Source of the DNA: Bdellovibrionaceae bacterium UBA2316
Lineage (GTDB): Bacteria; Bdellovibrionota; Bdellovibrionia; Bdellovibrionales; Bdellovibrionaceae
NCBI GenBank assembly: GCA_002345205.1
Contig: DDVI01000027.1
Location: 16,298-70,867 of the forward strand
DNA length: 54,570 nucleotides
Reading direction: 5' to 3'
Shown here: positions 1-9,253 of the stretch, in pieces
Layout of the letters: each line of letters begins with the position of its first letter
How positions within the stretch are numbered: position 1 is the stretch's first letter
Translations under genes and position numbers: made by a program
The notes under the pieces: model-generated
Databases searched by the model: none
What the model was told of the DNA's origin: nothing
The model's input: the letters and a program-made list of their open reading frames with translations, nothing else

Positions 1-674
1 TGGTATTCCAACATATTAATATTCCAATCAGGAACTTGTTTTTTTAAACTATTGCGAAGATTTTGAACGGCTGCGACGTCTTTGAATTCGACTAAGAAGG
101 ATAGCTCTGATGCAGTCGCATTTTCAGAAACCCGTTTTAAATTCCAGCGAACAGCGTGCTGGGGCAACAATTCAGAAACAAGCTTCAATGGTGGTTCTGT
201 GCTTTTAGAAGACGTTAAAAGTAAATGCATGCTAGTGGCCGTCGCCCATTTAAATTGACGCATGCGAAAGATAATATAACCAGTTAGAATAATGAAAAAA
301 CCAATCAATGTAATTTTCTTCTGATCGGCACCCATTCCCAAACCGATGGCGATCGAAATGAACAGAAAAGACAATTCCTCGGGATCTTTGATAGCAGTCC
401 TAAAGCGCACGATCGAAAGTGCACCGACAAGACCCAGAGAGAGCGCTAGTGAAGATTTAACTACAGTGATAACTAGCATTGTTGCCATGGCCGTGAGGAT
501 AAAATTAGTTGCAAAAACACTACGATTAGAATGTGACTTTCCAAATTTTGAATAGGCCCAAGCAAGCAATGTTCCCATGATACCCGTAATTCCGAGGCCA
601 ATAATAAACTGGCCTAGATCTACTTGGGGAACTTGATTTGTTAAATAGTCTTCAAACGTTCTTACGGCGCTCAT
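1..674 (-). CDS. DUF4956 family membrane protein (3' end beyond window)
   Basis: Reading the minus strand from the ATG at 674 gives an open frame of 224 codons that runs off the window edge, so the C-terminus is missing. It opens with MSAVRTFEDYLTNQ, followed by several hydrophobic segments (about residues 22-40, 50-75 and 95-125). Between the last two lies LVGALSIVRFRTAIKDPEE, the hallmark of the DUF4956 family; a soluble domain follows. Members of this family often sit next to VTC-domain polyphosphate-polymerase-like proteins, and one is present here (3806-4708), which supports the call. The ATG lies one base after the stop codon of the MMPL gene, so it is probably the last or a late gene of the same operon. 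The biochemical role of DUF4956 is unknown. Confidence 0.85.
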   Translation of the reverse strand, partial: MSAVRTFEDYLTNQVPQVDLGQFIIGLGITGIMGTLLAWAYSKFGKSHSNRSVFATNFILTAMATMLVITVVKSSLALSLGLVGALSIVRFRTAIKDPEELSFLFISIAIGLGMGADQKKITLIGFFIILTGYIIFRMRQFKWATATSMHLLLTSSKSTEPPLKLVSELLPQHAVRWNLKRVSENATASELSFLVEFKDVAAVQNLRNSLKKQVPDWNINMLEY

Positions 675-675
675 T

Positions 676-2937
676 TCAGGTCCTTTCTGCTGATACCTGC
701 ATCGATAATGTCTTAGTCATTCTCTTAGAATAAAGTAAAGCTGGCAACACAAACATGTCTCCGCAAAGACCAAGAATTAAGGAAAGAACCAAGATCAATG
801 CAACTTGAGAGAACATTAAAATATCGGTCAGAAAAAAAGTCGGCATAGTTAGTGTAAAAATAAAAGTCGTGCTGACCAGGGATACAGATGTTTCTTGCAA
901 CGAGTAGGCAATAGATTCGTTCAAATTGCCCGTCTCGCGAAGTTTTTTAAGAAGGAAATGAATGAAATGAGTCGTATCATCCACGGCAATACCGAATATA
1001 ATCGCGACCAAAACAATTAAATTATAATCAACAGTCATGTTTAGTGCTTTCATTAATCCCCCGGTCGCTACAAGAGGCAGAATGTTTGGAATCAATGCTA
1101 ACAAAGACCACCGAAGAGACTTAAAGAAAAATAAAAAACAAATAAAAATACCGATAAAATCCAACAAGAATGATTTTATAAAACCCGAAAAAATTGAATT
1201 AAAAATGTTACTACGAATTGTAGAAAAACCTTCTACCGACGATTCGAAAGCTTGAGCATAGTGAGCCTTACTAAAAATGTTTCGAATATTTTCTTGGGTG
1301 TCGACCAGTGTTTGTGAATCTAAAGTTTTCAAATAGACGGTCATTCTGACTTCTTCACGGGCTAATGGATAGGTACTTTCTAATACGTTAAAATCCTCGA
1401 ATAGACTAAATATGTCGTATAAATCTTTGTCGGTATCAAATCCCGCCGTATTTGATTTTGTGGGGTACGATTGACGAATATATTGCTGGAAGTTTGACAA
1501 CGATTTTATGTGTGCAACTGATGGAAGCATTTGAATTTCAGATTGCAGCGCCGCCAAAGTTTTTTCAATATCAATGCTTAAAAATTCATCTCGATTTCTT
1601 TTGAGAACGACATCAATAGATCCGGTGAAGTGAAAATATTTATCCATAGCAGTGATCGCTTCACTCAGCGGATGATGGGGTACAAACTTGTTGTATAAGT
1701 TATCACCAGCTTCGAGCTTTGAACTCATGTAGCCGAATCCAACTGTAATAAGCAAAAAGATTGCAATAATAGCACCGCGAAATTTCTTAACCCAGTCCAT
1801 AAGGGGAATGCCCTCAAATTTAACTAACGATTCACCAAACACTAGATCAAGTTCAAATATTCTTACTAACCATGGAATTAGTTTGAACGTCAGTAAGAAA
1901 CAAATGGCGACGCCGAATGCGCAATAAATACCAAAAAATTTTATAGGCGGAATGTCGGACAGGACTAGGGATAACAGACCCACCCAGGTTGTAACCGCAC
2001 ACATGAAGCAGGGGTCCCAGATGTGAGCGATTGCCTGCTTAAACTTCTGTTCGATACTTTGGGCTTTTGATTTTGCAACGGCAGAAAATAAATGGACGAT
2101 GTCGGCGGTAGAGATAATAAATATAAACAACAGAGCAAAACTTGAAAAAGGATTTATGCTGCCTTCAAGTAAAATAATCAGCCCCACGGTAGCTACGTAA
2201 GACAGTCCCATTACATACAAAGAAAGCAGGCAAACTTTCCAAGATCTAAATAGCGCAAACAATAACGAGATAATTATTAAAAGAACCAGAGGCAAAATTT
2301 TTATTTGGCTTTTAATTATCTCTTTAACAAAAAAATCTCGTGCAATCTCTGTCCCGATCAGGTGAGTTTTTATATCTGGAAATTCTCTATTCGCTAAATC
2401 TTTTACAAAATTAAGACTAGAAATAACTTGTTTAACTTCTTTGGGAGATAAATCGTTTCGAATATTGATGTAAATCAAAGTCGCTTTTTCATCTGGACTC
2501 AGATAGCTATACTGAAATACGGGGCTGTTTTTAAGTAATTCACGCCCCCTATCTGAGAGTTTTTTATTTTCGAAAAATGTTTTTAAAAACAATTTGTCGC
2601 CAACCATATTTACGTATTCGACTTCATTAAGTGATCGAATCGTATTTAAATTGTCTACGCGTTTAATTCGCTCCGCAGTATCGAAGATAATTTTGTAAAA
2701 ATCGGTGCGGTCAGGAAAGGGTGTGGACGATTCCAATAATAAATAGACATCATTTTCATCGTTATATTTTTCTAAATGTTCTTTATATCTAACTAATGTG
2801 GGGTCATTTTTATCTAGGACGCTAATAATATTATACGGTTTTATATTCTTAACGACAATGAAGCCGGTAACGGCGACAAGTAGAATGCTAAGCGCGATAA
2901 TGAGTCGTCTAAGATAAATTTTCAATTGATAATCCAT
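676..2937 (-). CDS. MMPL/RND-family transporter
   Basis: 753 residues with the RND/MMPL layout. There is one N-terminal membrane helix (about 12-28), a large periplasmic loop, a bundle of helices (about 205-360), a helix near 390-405, a second periplasmic loop and a second bundle (about 590-740). The second bundle contains a polar helix (LVAIIFGIAVDDTTHFIHF) with the acidic pair expected of a proton-relay segment. Family members export lipids, hopanoids, pigments or other hydrophobic molecules. The first codons overlap the end of the upstream UbiA gene by 16 bases, so the two are translationally linked. An export role for a prenylated or lipid product of this operon is an inference; the substrate cannot be read from the sequence. 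Confidence 0.85.
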   Translation of the reverse strand: MDYQLKIYLRRLIIALSILLVAVTGFIVVKNIKPYNIISVLDKNDPTLVRYKEHLEKYNDENDVYLLLESSTPFPDRTDFYKIIFDTAERIKRVDNLNTIRSLNEVEYVNMVGDKLFLKTFFENKKLSDRGRELLKNSPVFQYSYLSPDEKATLIYINIRNDLSPKEVKQVISSLNFVKDLANREFPDIKTHLIGTEIARDFFVKEIIKSQIKILPLVLLIIISLLFALFRSWKVCLLSLYVMGLSYVATVGLIILLEGSINPFSSFALLFIFIISTADIVHLFSAVAKSKAQSIEQKFKQAIAHIWDPCFMCAVTTWVGLLSLVLSDIPPIKFFGIYCAFGVAICFLLTFKLIPWLVRIFELDLVFGESLVKFEGIPLMDWVKKFRGAIIAIFLLITVGFGYMSSKLEAGDNLYNKFVPHHPLSEAITAMDKYFHFTGSIDVVLKRNRDEFLSIDIEKTLAALQSEIQMLPSVAHIKSLSNFQQYIRQSYPTKSNTAGFDTDKDLYDIFSLFEDFNVLESTYPLAREEVRMTVYLKTLDSQTLVDTQENIRNIFSKAHYAQAFESSVEGFSTIRSNIFNSIFSGFIKSFLLDFIGIFICFLFFFKSLRWSLLALIPNILPLVATGGLMKALNMTVDYNLIVLVAIIFGIAVDDTTHFIHFLLKKLRETGNLNESIAYSLQETSVSLVSTTFIFTLTMPTFFLTDILMFSQVALILVLSLILGLCGDMFVLPALLYSKRMTKTLSMQVSAERT

Positions 2938-3809
2938 TCAGCCGCAATCCATAGAAGACGTGCGCCCAAAAGCGTTTTGATTAAAGTACCATAGCGTTTT
3001 TTCGTATTATCAAACGGGGTCTTTGACCATTTAACCATTTGACCGACACCAAGTAAGAAAAATAGGTTAAAAGCGAAGAAAAGAAGTAACGGGCCACTTC
3101 CCGATGGTTGTGGAAATAGCAAAATTTGCGCAACATTGGCAATTATGAGGCCGATCACCAAAAGACTCGCACCTATTTTGAGCGCACGCGCAGGCCCGAG
3201 CAGCGTTGTGAAATTTCTACCGACCGCATAGGTGTCGCCGGCTTTAAGTTGAAAAATTTGAGTCGCGGGATACGATCCGGCAACGGTAATAGTAAACGAA
3301 ACCGCCAAAGCTAGGATAGCCGAGTCTGGACTTCCGTGGCCAAATGTCGCCCCCAAAACCACACCAACAAAGCCGCAGCCAAGCGCATTTATAAAATTGT
3401 CGACGATTCCCACTTCCTTTCCGCGCCATTGCATTCCGGGCAATTTTACAGAATAAAGAATCGAAAGAATTACGGAAAAGCACGCCATCAAAAAGGGCCA
3501 AAAACCGAAATAGAAACTTAAACCGCACGCCAGGAGCATAACTCCGATACCAAAATACCCAAGATATTTAGGCTTTGGCGGAGGATCCTCTAAAAAATTC
3601 AGTGGTCCTTCATCTTTATCAAAATGGGTATTGAGAGCACAGGTTCCACCAAACAGTAAAACACTATAAATAAAAAATAAACTAATCAGTTCGATAGGCA
3701 CCGAACCCGTGCTACCTTTATGGGGATTAAGGGCATATCCAGTTAAAACAAAAGTAAAACTCGGGACAAACGATTTTGGACGAAGGTGCAAAATATAGTT
3801 TTTGATCAT
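2922..3809 (-). CDS. UbiA-superfamily prenyltransferase (first of two)
   Basis: 295 residues, strongly hydrophobic, about eight membrane helices. The first Asp-rich motif expected of UbiA enzymes is seen as NTHFDKDEG (about residue 60), matching NxxxDxD. A second, weaker acidic region follows at about residue 185 (LKAGDTYAVGRNF). UbiA enzymes move an isoprenoid chain onto an aromatic or other acceptor within the membrane. It overlaps the VTC-fold gene by 4 bases (ATGA type) and the MMPL gene by 16. A second, divergent UbiA protein lies in the same operon (6777-7607), so the two probably perform different prenylation steps or one is a polyprenyl-phosphate handling relative. Substrate unknown. 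Confidence 0.8.
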   Translation of the reverse strand: MIKNYILHLRPKSFVPSFTFVLTGYALNPHKGSTGSVPIELISLFFIYSVLLFGGTCALNTHFDKDEGPLNFLEDPPPKPKYLGYFGIGVMLLACGLSFYFGFWPFLMACFSVILSILYSVKLPGMQWRGKEVGIVDNFINALGCGFVGVVLGATFGHGSPDSAILALAVSFTITVAGSYPATQIFQLKAGDTYAVGRNFTTLLGPARALKIGASLLVIGLIIANVAQILLFPQPSGSGPLLLFFAFNLFFLLGVGQMVKWSKTPFDNTKKRYGTLIKTLLGARLLWIAAEWIIN

Positions 3810-4708
3810 TCTTTTTCATCCTTGTGAAAGTGCGCCGAAGAACTCAGGTATTTTGACCGAGTGCTTGTTTTTGCTTGCCATATCTGCTGCATTTTTTTCT
3901 CAAGATCGTTTAACAATATCGTTCCGAGTTTGCGCGGGCGATATTTGTTTTCAATTTCAAGTTCATTGATAACCCATTCATCTGTTTTTCCATTCAGCGC
4001 ATCTCGGAATATCGAACGATCATAGGAAGCTTCCATTAGCCAAATAAATTGTTTTTTTGTTTTAAAAAAATCCGGAACTAAAAAAACATTTTTCTCAGAC
4101 TGCTTAATGAAATATGTTTTAGCCAGCAAACTGCCTTTTTCTGTGTAAACGTGGTAGCGTTGCCTAACCGAATGTCCCCAAACAACCGAACGAAGTTTTG
4201 AGGCATCAATATCTAAATCGCGCAGCTTCTGAAAAGGAGCCAAGCTTGACTCCTTTTTACGGTCCATCCACTTAGTAAATTTTAGGGATAGAGCCGGTCG
4301 CGCAGCTTCATCTGCGATAAACCGATTGATTAAATCCGTTAGCAGTTCTCCCTCAATTTTTTGTTTGCTAAGATCTTTATATTCAAGCTCGATACGAATT
4401 TGGCCGGCTTCGATCATCTCGCTTTTAATTTGAACGGCGTAGTCCCACTTGCCTTTTTTTTTCTCTACGCGACGGAGTCTAAAACTATGGGACGAATTTC
4501 TAATTTGCCAAGTGGGGGTATCAAAGTAGATATCGTAAGTTATATATTGAGAATGCGGATGAAACACGAATGGTTCAATTAGGTTTAACTTGGCACCACT
4601 AAGCATTGTGGGATCAACCAAATATTTACGCTGTTCCTCTACTCCTGTACTGGCAAGGGAAATTTGGGCGACAAGGAATAGTCCCAGAATGAACTTAAAG
4701 CCTACCAT
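3806..4708 (-). CDS. Exported VTC/CYTH-fold protein
   Basis: 300 residues. The N-terminus (MVGFKFILGLFLVAQISLAS) looks like a cleavable signal peptide, so the protein is probably periplasmic. The body carries the VTC-domain pattern: a YFDTP strand (about residue 62), then SFRLRRVEKKKG, a lysine in VQIKSE, and an ExE pair in RIELEYK. These are the positive and acidic residues that line the tunnel in VTC polyphosphate polymerases and related CYTH phosphatases. Bacterial VTC-domain proteins commonly occur with DUF4956 proteins, as here. A signal peptide is unexpected for an enzyme that uses cytoplasmic ATP, so the activity may differ from polyphosphate synthesis. It overlaps its neighbours on both sides (4 and 7 bases). 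Confidence 0.75.
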   Translation of the reverse strand: MVGFKFILGLFLVAQISLASTGVEEQRKYLVDPTMLSGAKLNLIEPFVFHPHSQYITYDIYFDTPTWQIRNSSHSFRLRRVEKKKGKWDYAVQIKSEMIEAGQIRIELEYKDLSKQKIEGELLTDLINRFIADEAARPALSLKFTKWMDRKKESSLAPFQKLRDLDIDASKLRSVVWGHSVRQRYHVYTEKGSLLAKTYFIKQSEKNVFLVPDFFKTKKQFIWLMEASYDRSIFRDALNGKTDEWVINELEIENKYRPRKLGTILLNDLEKKMQQIWQAKTSTRSKYLSSSAHFHKDEKE

Positions 4709-6267
4709 CCAAAACCTCGAAATCGACCTTTTTCATGTAAAAGCCCATGTGGATAAGTGTCTAAATTAGGTTCTTCGACTAGATATCCGTCTTTAACGGG
4801 ATGGTTGTTAGTATCGCGAAAGGAATACATCCTGTTAATTACGATAGGACGAGAGTCTTCGATACCAAAAACAGTTAAAATTTGTTTTCGGCGTTCTGCT
4901 AACTTATAAAGATAAAGTTCTTGAACGTAATTTGGCCAGCCCGAAAATGAAAGACAGTGACGTAAGATGGGTTCATCAATTTGAGCTATTTGATTGGCCA
5001 TCCATTGCAAATCCTCATAACTTGCAGATGTATACGTTTTTAAAATCGCATTAACGTGCGTATTAAATTTAACGTTCCCTTTTTCGATGGAAACTAACTC
5101 CCAAGGAAACTCGTTGATGAGTCCGGCTTTAATATCACGAGGAAATTTGCTTACTTTTACGCCCAGACTGACACCTAAATCACTAAATGAACCCTGCAGT
5201 TGAGTCTCATACGTTTCGTTCATGGTTATGGAAAGGAGAGTGTTAATTTCTTTAATATCCCAAACTCCAAGCCACGCTAGCGCAAGAATGGCACCCCGAA
5301 GTTCACGATGATTTAGATTTTCAGAATGACCCGATAGCATTCCACCAAGACGCAATTCATCTTTAGGTCGAGCATCAATAGCCGCAGATTTAAACGAGAC
5401 ATAGTATTGCCCACGATACGGAGCGAGTTCTGGAAATTTAGAAACAGTCGCTTTATCTACGCGTCCGGCGTTGAGTATAAACGGACTTAAATTAATTTGA
5501 TAGCCGTTATATATAAATTTGACGAAATGAGCGACTGATCGTTTTTTTTTATTTTCTGTTTTTCCTAAAATTAAATTTATCTCGCCCGATTTTGAATTGT
5601 AAGGATAGTCAGTATTAAAACCTAACGCCGAAAATATACGAGAGGCAACGATGTCCGTATTGACTTCGTCTCCCCATTTTATAAGCCAGCGGCTACCGCT
5701 ATTTATATCTACGATATGGGCCTTCGGGGCGCTACCCTTGATTTCAAGTTCATCTAGGACCGCCCATTTGAAATTTGGATTTATTCCTCGCTCTTGTGCT
5801 TTGCGATCAAACTCCTTCTCCCGTGGGCCGGGAGGCGGTTTCCAGAAAATAGAGGGCTTTATGTCAGTGACCATTTTTTTGTTGTCGGGAATATCGTAGC
5901 GTAAAAAGTACGGACTAAATTGGTGACTCGCCCCCATCATCATAATGTCGATAATACCAAGACCTTCATCAAATTTTAATTTTTGAATCCAGGAGTCGCG
6001 AATATATTTTAAATCTAGAAACTGCGAAGTCGAAGACGGATCGTCTAATGTCCCACTGTCCAAGGCAGCTTCTAAATCTTCACATGTGCGACGGACGTGA
6101 ATGAGTAGCTGATCTTTACGCTTTAGAATTTTATAACCATCGAGTTCTTTTATGGAGTCGTTGGTTAGTTCATTGCAAAGCGATCTAATTTCCGAAATTG
6201 AAGTTGGACCCGAAAACGCCAGAGGCGTGGCAATCAGAGCCAGCGCCAAAGTATACCAGGATAACAT
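4702..6267 (-). CDS. Secreted protein of unknown function
   Basis: 521 residues with a short N-terminal signal peptide (MLSWYTLALALIATPLAFSG). I do not recognise the family with confidence. A central segment (about residues 190-230: WLIKWGDEVNTDIVASRIF followed by ALGFNTDYPY) resembles the nucleotide-pocket strand and following helix of atypical kinase folds of the HipA/CotH/Fam20 kind, and CotH-type genes are known companions of DUF4956 and VTC-domain genes. Canonical CotH motifs are not visible, so kinase activity is only a suggestion. The C-terminal third is helical and rich in Trp and Tyr. It overlaps the VTC-fold gene by 7 bases and directly follows the membrane-protein gene upstream, so it is part of the operon. 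Confidence 0.6.
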   Translation of the reverse strand: MLSWYTLALALIATPLAFSGPTSISEIRSLCNELTNDSIKELDGYKILKRKDQLLIHVRRTCEDLEAALDSGTLDDPSSTSQFLDLKYIRDSWIQKLKFDEGLGIIDIMMMGASHQFSPYFLRYDIPDNKKMVTDIKPSIFWKPPPGPREKEFDRKAQERGINPNFKWAVLDELEIKGSAPKAHIVDINSGSRWLIKWGDEVNTDIVASRIFSALGFNTDYPYNSKSGEINLILGKTENKKKRSVAHFVKFIYNGYQINLSPFILNAGRVDKATVSKFPELAPYRGQYYVSFKSAAIDARPKDELRLGGMLSGHSENLNHRELRGAILALAWLGVWDIKEINTLLSITMNETYETQLQGSFSDLGVSLGVKVSKFPRDIKAGLINEFPWELVSIEKGNVKFNTHVNAILKTYTSASYEDLQWMANQIAQIDEPILRHCLSFSGWPNYVQELYLYKLAERRKQILTVFGIEDSRPIVINRMYSFRDTNNHPVKDGYLVEEPNLDTYPHGLLHEKGRFRGFGW

Positions 6268-6789
6268 TTAGGTCCTCGCTTTATCCTTATAGTCGAAAAT
6301 TTCGTGATGACCGATATAGGAATAGCATAAAAAGATAACGACAAAACAAGCATGTAAATACCAAGGCAAGTCTGCGAATCCTTTGTACTGATAGAAGAAG
6401 CCCCAAATAAATGTAATCGCCGTTCCTGCGTGGATGCAGATCCACATTCCAAGATGAATTAAGGTTTCAAATTCAGTACAGCGGGGCAAATGCCAAAACA
6501 TTTCATCAAGGGTTTCATGCAACGTTCTGGTAACCCAGCATCCGATGAACAATGGCAGCGCCAACCAAGGCTGCCAAGCCATGATAAGTAAGCTAAACAT
6601 TAAACCGTAGCTAGCGTAGAGGATCATGCGATGCGTGCGCAACTCGCCGTCGGTAATATCTTTTTTCCAAATTTTTAAATGGGTTTTGTGATCTGTGTAC
6701 CAAAGAACACCAAATACAATTCCGAAAATTATCATTCCCAATGCATAGTGAAGAGGTTGAACTTCATTTAATTGAGTTAGAATATCCAT
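6268..6789 (-). CDS. His-rich integral membrane protein
   Basis: 173 residues from the ATG at 6789 (MDILTQLNEVQ); a start at 6825 would add 12 residues but reads further into the upstream gene and lacks a better ribosome binding site, whereas AAGGG lies 10 bases before the inner ATG. Four to five membrane helices. Between helices 3 and 4 sits TLHETLDEMFWHLPRC, followed by ETLIHLGMW and, near the end, YIGHHEIFD. This cluster of His and acidic residues could bind a metal, as in membrane di-iron enzymes, but does not match the spacing of a family I can name. The start overlaps the end of the second UbiA gene, indicating coupled translation. Confidence 0.6.
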   Translation of the reverse strand: MDILTQLNEVQPLHYALGMIIFGIVFGVLWYTDHKTHLKIWKKDITDGELRTHRMILYASYGLMFSLLIMAWQPWLALPLFIGCWVTRTLHETLDEMFWHLPRCTEFETLIHLGMWICIHAGTAITFIWGFFYQYKGFADLPWYLHACFVVIFLCYSYIGHHEIFDYKDKART

Positions 6790-7607
6790 ATCTGCGCTAC
6801 CCTTCCGATGAAAACCAAACCACATGCCAAGATGTTAGCTTGTTGCAATATATAAGGCGACATACTTTTTTGACGAATCACTTCGATAAGTCCAAAGCGA
6901 TAAATCACTATTAATACCCATAGGTACCAAAGCGTAGTTAGTTCAGGCACTAGCCGAGTGCCGAAAAATAAAATAAGCAAACTAATCGAATTGATTCCGT
7001 GAAGCGCGAACATCGTGTTTTTAATTCCGAGAACGATTGGAAAAGTGGGAATTTTATTTTTACGATCTTCTTCAATATCATCCATGTCGCGGATTACACT
7101 GCCGATAGTGACTTGAAGAGTAAAGAAGAGAAAAGTGATAAAAACTGATTCAATAGAGAAATGATTGGAACCAACGAGCACCAGCAAACCCCAACCGACG
7201 CCGATTAAAAAATTTTTTAGAATGAAAAATGATTTAAGACGAATATTAAAATGATCACGGTCATGTCGAAACGAATATAATGTTCCGATGGCCAAAATTA
7301 ATAAAGCGGATACAAAGCTAGTTAATCCTAAAGTAAAATAGGTTGCGGCAATGGCTAATAATGAGCTTATTCCTAGCCAGCGAACCGCAGGATTTTTAAA
7401 ATAGCTAAAGTTAACTTCGCTATCCATGACATCATCAAAACCATATACGAAAAGCACGAGTACCATTGTGGTTAAGGTTGCGATGAAAAAATTCAAAATG
7501 TTAGTCTGTGAATTAAATGTAAATCCGGTCCAAGTCACACACAGCGCCGCTAACATTAAATAGCGCATTGATTTGCGCTGCCAAGGCCAAACGCTAGGAA
7601 GCTTCAT
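6777..7607 (-). CDS. UbiA-superfamily prenyltransferase (second of two)
   Basis: 276 residues, about seven to eight membrane helices. The first motif appears as YGFDDVMDSEVN (about residue 55) and the second as IRDMDDIEEDRKNKIPT (about residue 170), the DxxxD/D-rich pair of UbiA enzymes. These bind the magnesium-diphosphate of an isoprenoid donor. The DDIEEDRKNKIPTFPI segment resembles the menaquinone/chlorophyll/homogentisate prenyltransferase branch. The start overlaps the end of the FAD oxidoreductase gene by 14 bases. Together with that gene it could build or reduce a prenyl chain on a lipid or aromatic acceptor; this is inference. Confidence 0.8.
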   Translation of the reverse strand: MKLPSVWPWQRKSMRYLMLAALCVTWTGFTFNSQTNILNFFIATLTTMVLVLFVYGFDDVMDSEVNFSYFKNPAVRWLGISSLLAIAATYFTLGLTSFVSALLILAIGTLYSFRHDRDHFNIRLKSFFILKNFLIGVGWGLLVLVGSNHFSIESVFITFLFFTLQVTIGSVIRDMDDIEEDRKNKIPTFPIVLGIKNTMFALHGINSISLLILFFGTRLVPELTTLWYLWVLIVIYRFGLIEVIRQKSMSPYILQQANILACGLVFIGRVAQIWIF

Positions 7608-9108
7608 TTTTTATCCGTCGTGGAACAAAAAAGGCAACCATATGGAAGAGGTACGCTAACTCCATGCGTACATAGCGTGTAAGCCACAGCAGGCTTAAAA
7701 ACTGAGCGTAAAAATATATATAAGGACGAGGTGGAACCCGTGCGAAACTAAACGTTTTGCGTCTGTAATTAACTTTAGATGAAATCCCTAATTCTTTTCG
7801 CTTCCAATACAAGAAAAGCATTCTGTTTCGAAACCAATTGTAGAAAGGACGAATAATAGGATTAAAACGCGCCGGATATTTTAACAATTTGGGGAACACG
7901 ACACTCGGATGAATTACGAAAGTGTAATAGCCTGCGAAATCTAATTGAGTCATTAGCCCGTATAGTTCCTGATCGCCCATCAATGCATATCGTTTTTCAT
8001 ATAACAAGATGCGATCTTCGAATGCTTGCGAGAACAATTTTTCATATTTCGACCATGAACGTTCACAATAGTGACCAGTTTTCAAGTGGTCCAAAATTAG
8101 CGGTGCCAACCACAAGCTTTGCTGGCAGTTAAACTCCATGCCTGGGCTAAACAGAGGATCAACGAAGGCCGCGGCGTCACCGATGAGTGCTAAACCCGGT
8201 TCTCGATATTTTCGACTTGTATAAGGAAGATGAGGATAATGTTTAAATCCCGTACCTTTTGCATCCGAAGTTAGTTCGCTTAAACTTGGATGATTTTTTA
8301 CGAACTCAAAAAAGAAGTCCTTTGGATGCATCCCGTTCGTTTTTAAAATCCGTTGATCATACACAATACCGATACTTACGGTGTTATCAGATAATGGAAT
8401 CGTCCATACCCAATAGCCTTCGCCCATAAAATGAGTTGTGGCGTAGTGGCGATCGCCAATACACCACTTATCCCAATGAATAGATTTATGACCATCAATA
8501 CTAGATATTTTTTTTACATTTTCAAAATGAGCCCATGACGAAGCCGTCATAAGTTGATTAGCAGGCTGTCGCCAATTCCATTTTTTTGACACAATCCCTT
8601 GGCGTCCTGAAGAATCAATCAGCCACGTCGTACGTAGTGTTTTAATTTCTTCGCCTGTTTTAACGGTTACCTGCGAGTTAAATGCAGAGTAATTAAAATC
8701 GATAACCTGAGCCGGCCTTATAACCTGAGCGCCAAGCTCTTGAGCGTAGGTCAGAAGATCATTATCAAATGTCGAGCGATTAACTTGAAAACCGTTAGCT
8801 TCGGATAAAATAGACGGACTAGAATAGTCACTGGCATCGGAAATCTTTTTTGTCGCTTCGTCGTGGAAAATAAAACGTAAACCTGTCTTTCTTTGCTGTC
8901 GTTTTAGAATGTGATCTACATCAAAGCGATTGAAAAATATAGCCGTCACATCGCTGAAACTTTCCCCTACTTTTTTAGGGAACTCAGTCGATTGTTCGAT
9001 CATTGCCACACGCGTACCTGGTCGTTCACGAAGAATATTGATGACCAAAATGCTAGCGGCCATGCCGGCACCCATAGTTATGATATCGTATTTTGAAGAA
9101 TTATCCAT
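7594..9108 (-). CDS. FAD-dependent oxidoreductase, halogenase/geranylgeranyl-reductase-like
   Basis: 504 residues. The N-terminal Rossmann segment (IITMGAGMAASI, residues 10-20) is followed by KVGES (46-50), WVWTIP (233-238) and GDAAAFVDP (310-318). GxGxxA, the KVGES turn and the GDA motif define the class A flavoprotein fold. WxWxIP is the signature that separates flavin-dependent halogenases from related monooxygenases, although close non-halogenating relatives also carry it. It is the first gene of the eight-gene minus-strand operon, next to a UbiA gene. Alternatives are a prenyl reductase or epoxidase acting on a UbiA product. Halogenation is possible but unproven. The upstream gap to murD (145 bases) shows no clear terminator. 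Confidence 0.75.
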   Translation of the reverse strand: MDNSSKYDIITMGAGMAASILVINILRERPGTRVAMIEQSTEFPKKVGESFSDVTAIFFNRFDVDHILKRQQRKTGLRFIFHDEATKKISDASDYSSPSILSEANGFQVNRSTFDNDLLTYAQELGAQVIRPAQVIDFNYSAFNSQVTVKTGEEIKTLRTTWLIDSSGRQGIVSKKWNWRQPANQLMTASSWAHFENVKKISSIDGHKSIHWDKWCIGDRHYATTHFMGEGYWVWTIPLSDNTVSIGIVYDQRILKTNGMHPKDFFFEFVKNHPSLSELTSDAKGTGFKHYPHLPYTSRKYREPGLALIGDAAAFVDPLFSPGMEFNCQQSLWLAPLILDHLKTGHYCERSWSKYEKLFSQAFEDRILLYEKRYALMGDQELYGLMTQLDFAGYYTFVIHPSVVFPKLLKYPARFNPIIRPFYNWFRNRMLFLYWKRKELGISSKVNYRRKTFSFARVPPRPYIYFYAQFLSLLWLTRYVRMELAYLFHMVAFFVPRRIKNEAS

Positions 9109-9253
9109 TTCCTATCAAAAATCTTTGCATAGGCATTTTGGGCAAACAACACAAATTTTAGTAAATGCGCAATATAGCCTAATATTTAAAACACAAAGCC
9201 ACTACTTGTGTTCCTAAGTATTTAAAAAATAAGGATTTATTTAATACTAGTAA

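Noticed and set aside
4702..6267. CotH-type protein kinase
   Set aside because: One segment looks kinase-like and the neighbours (DUF4956, VTC) would fit, but the known CotH motifs are not visible, so it is listed as unknown.
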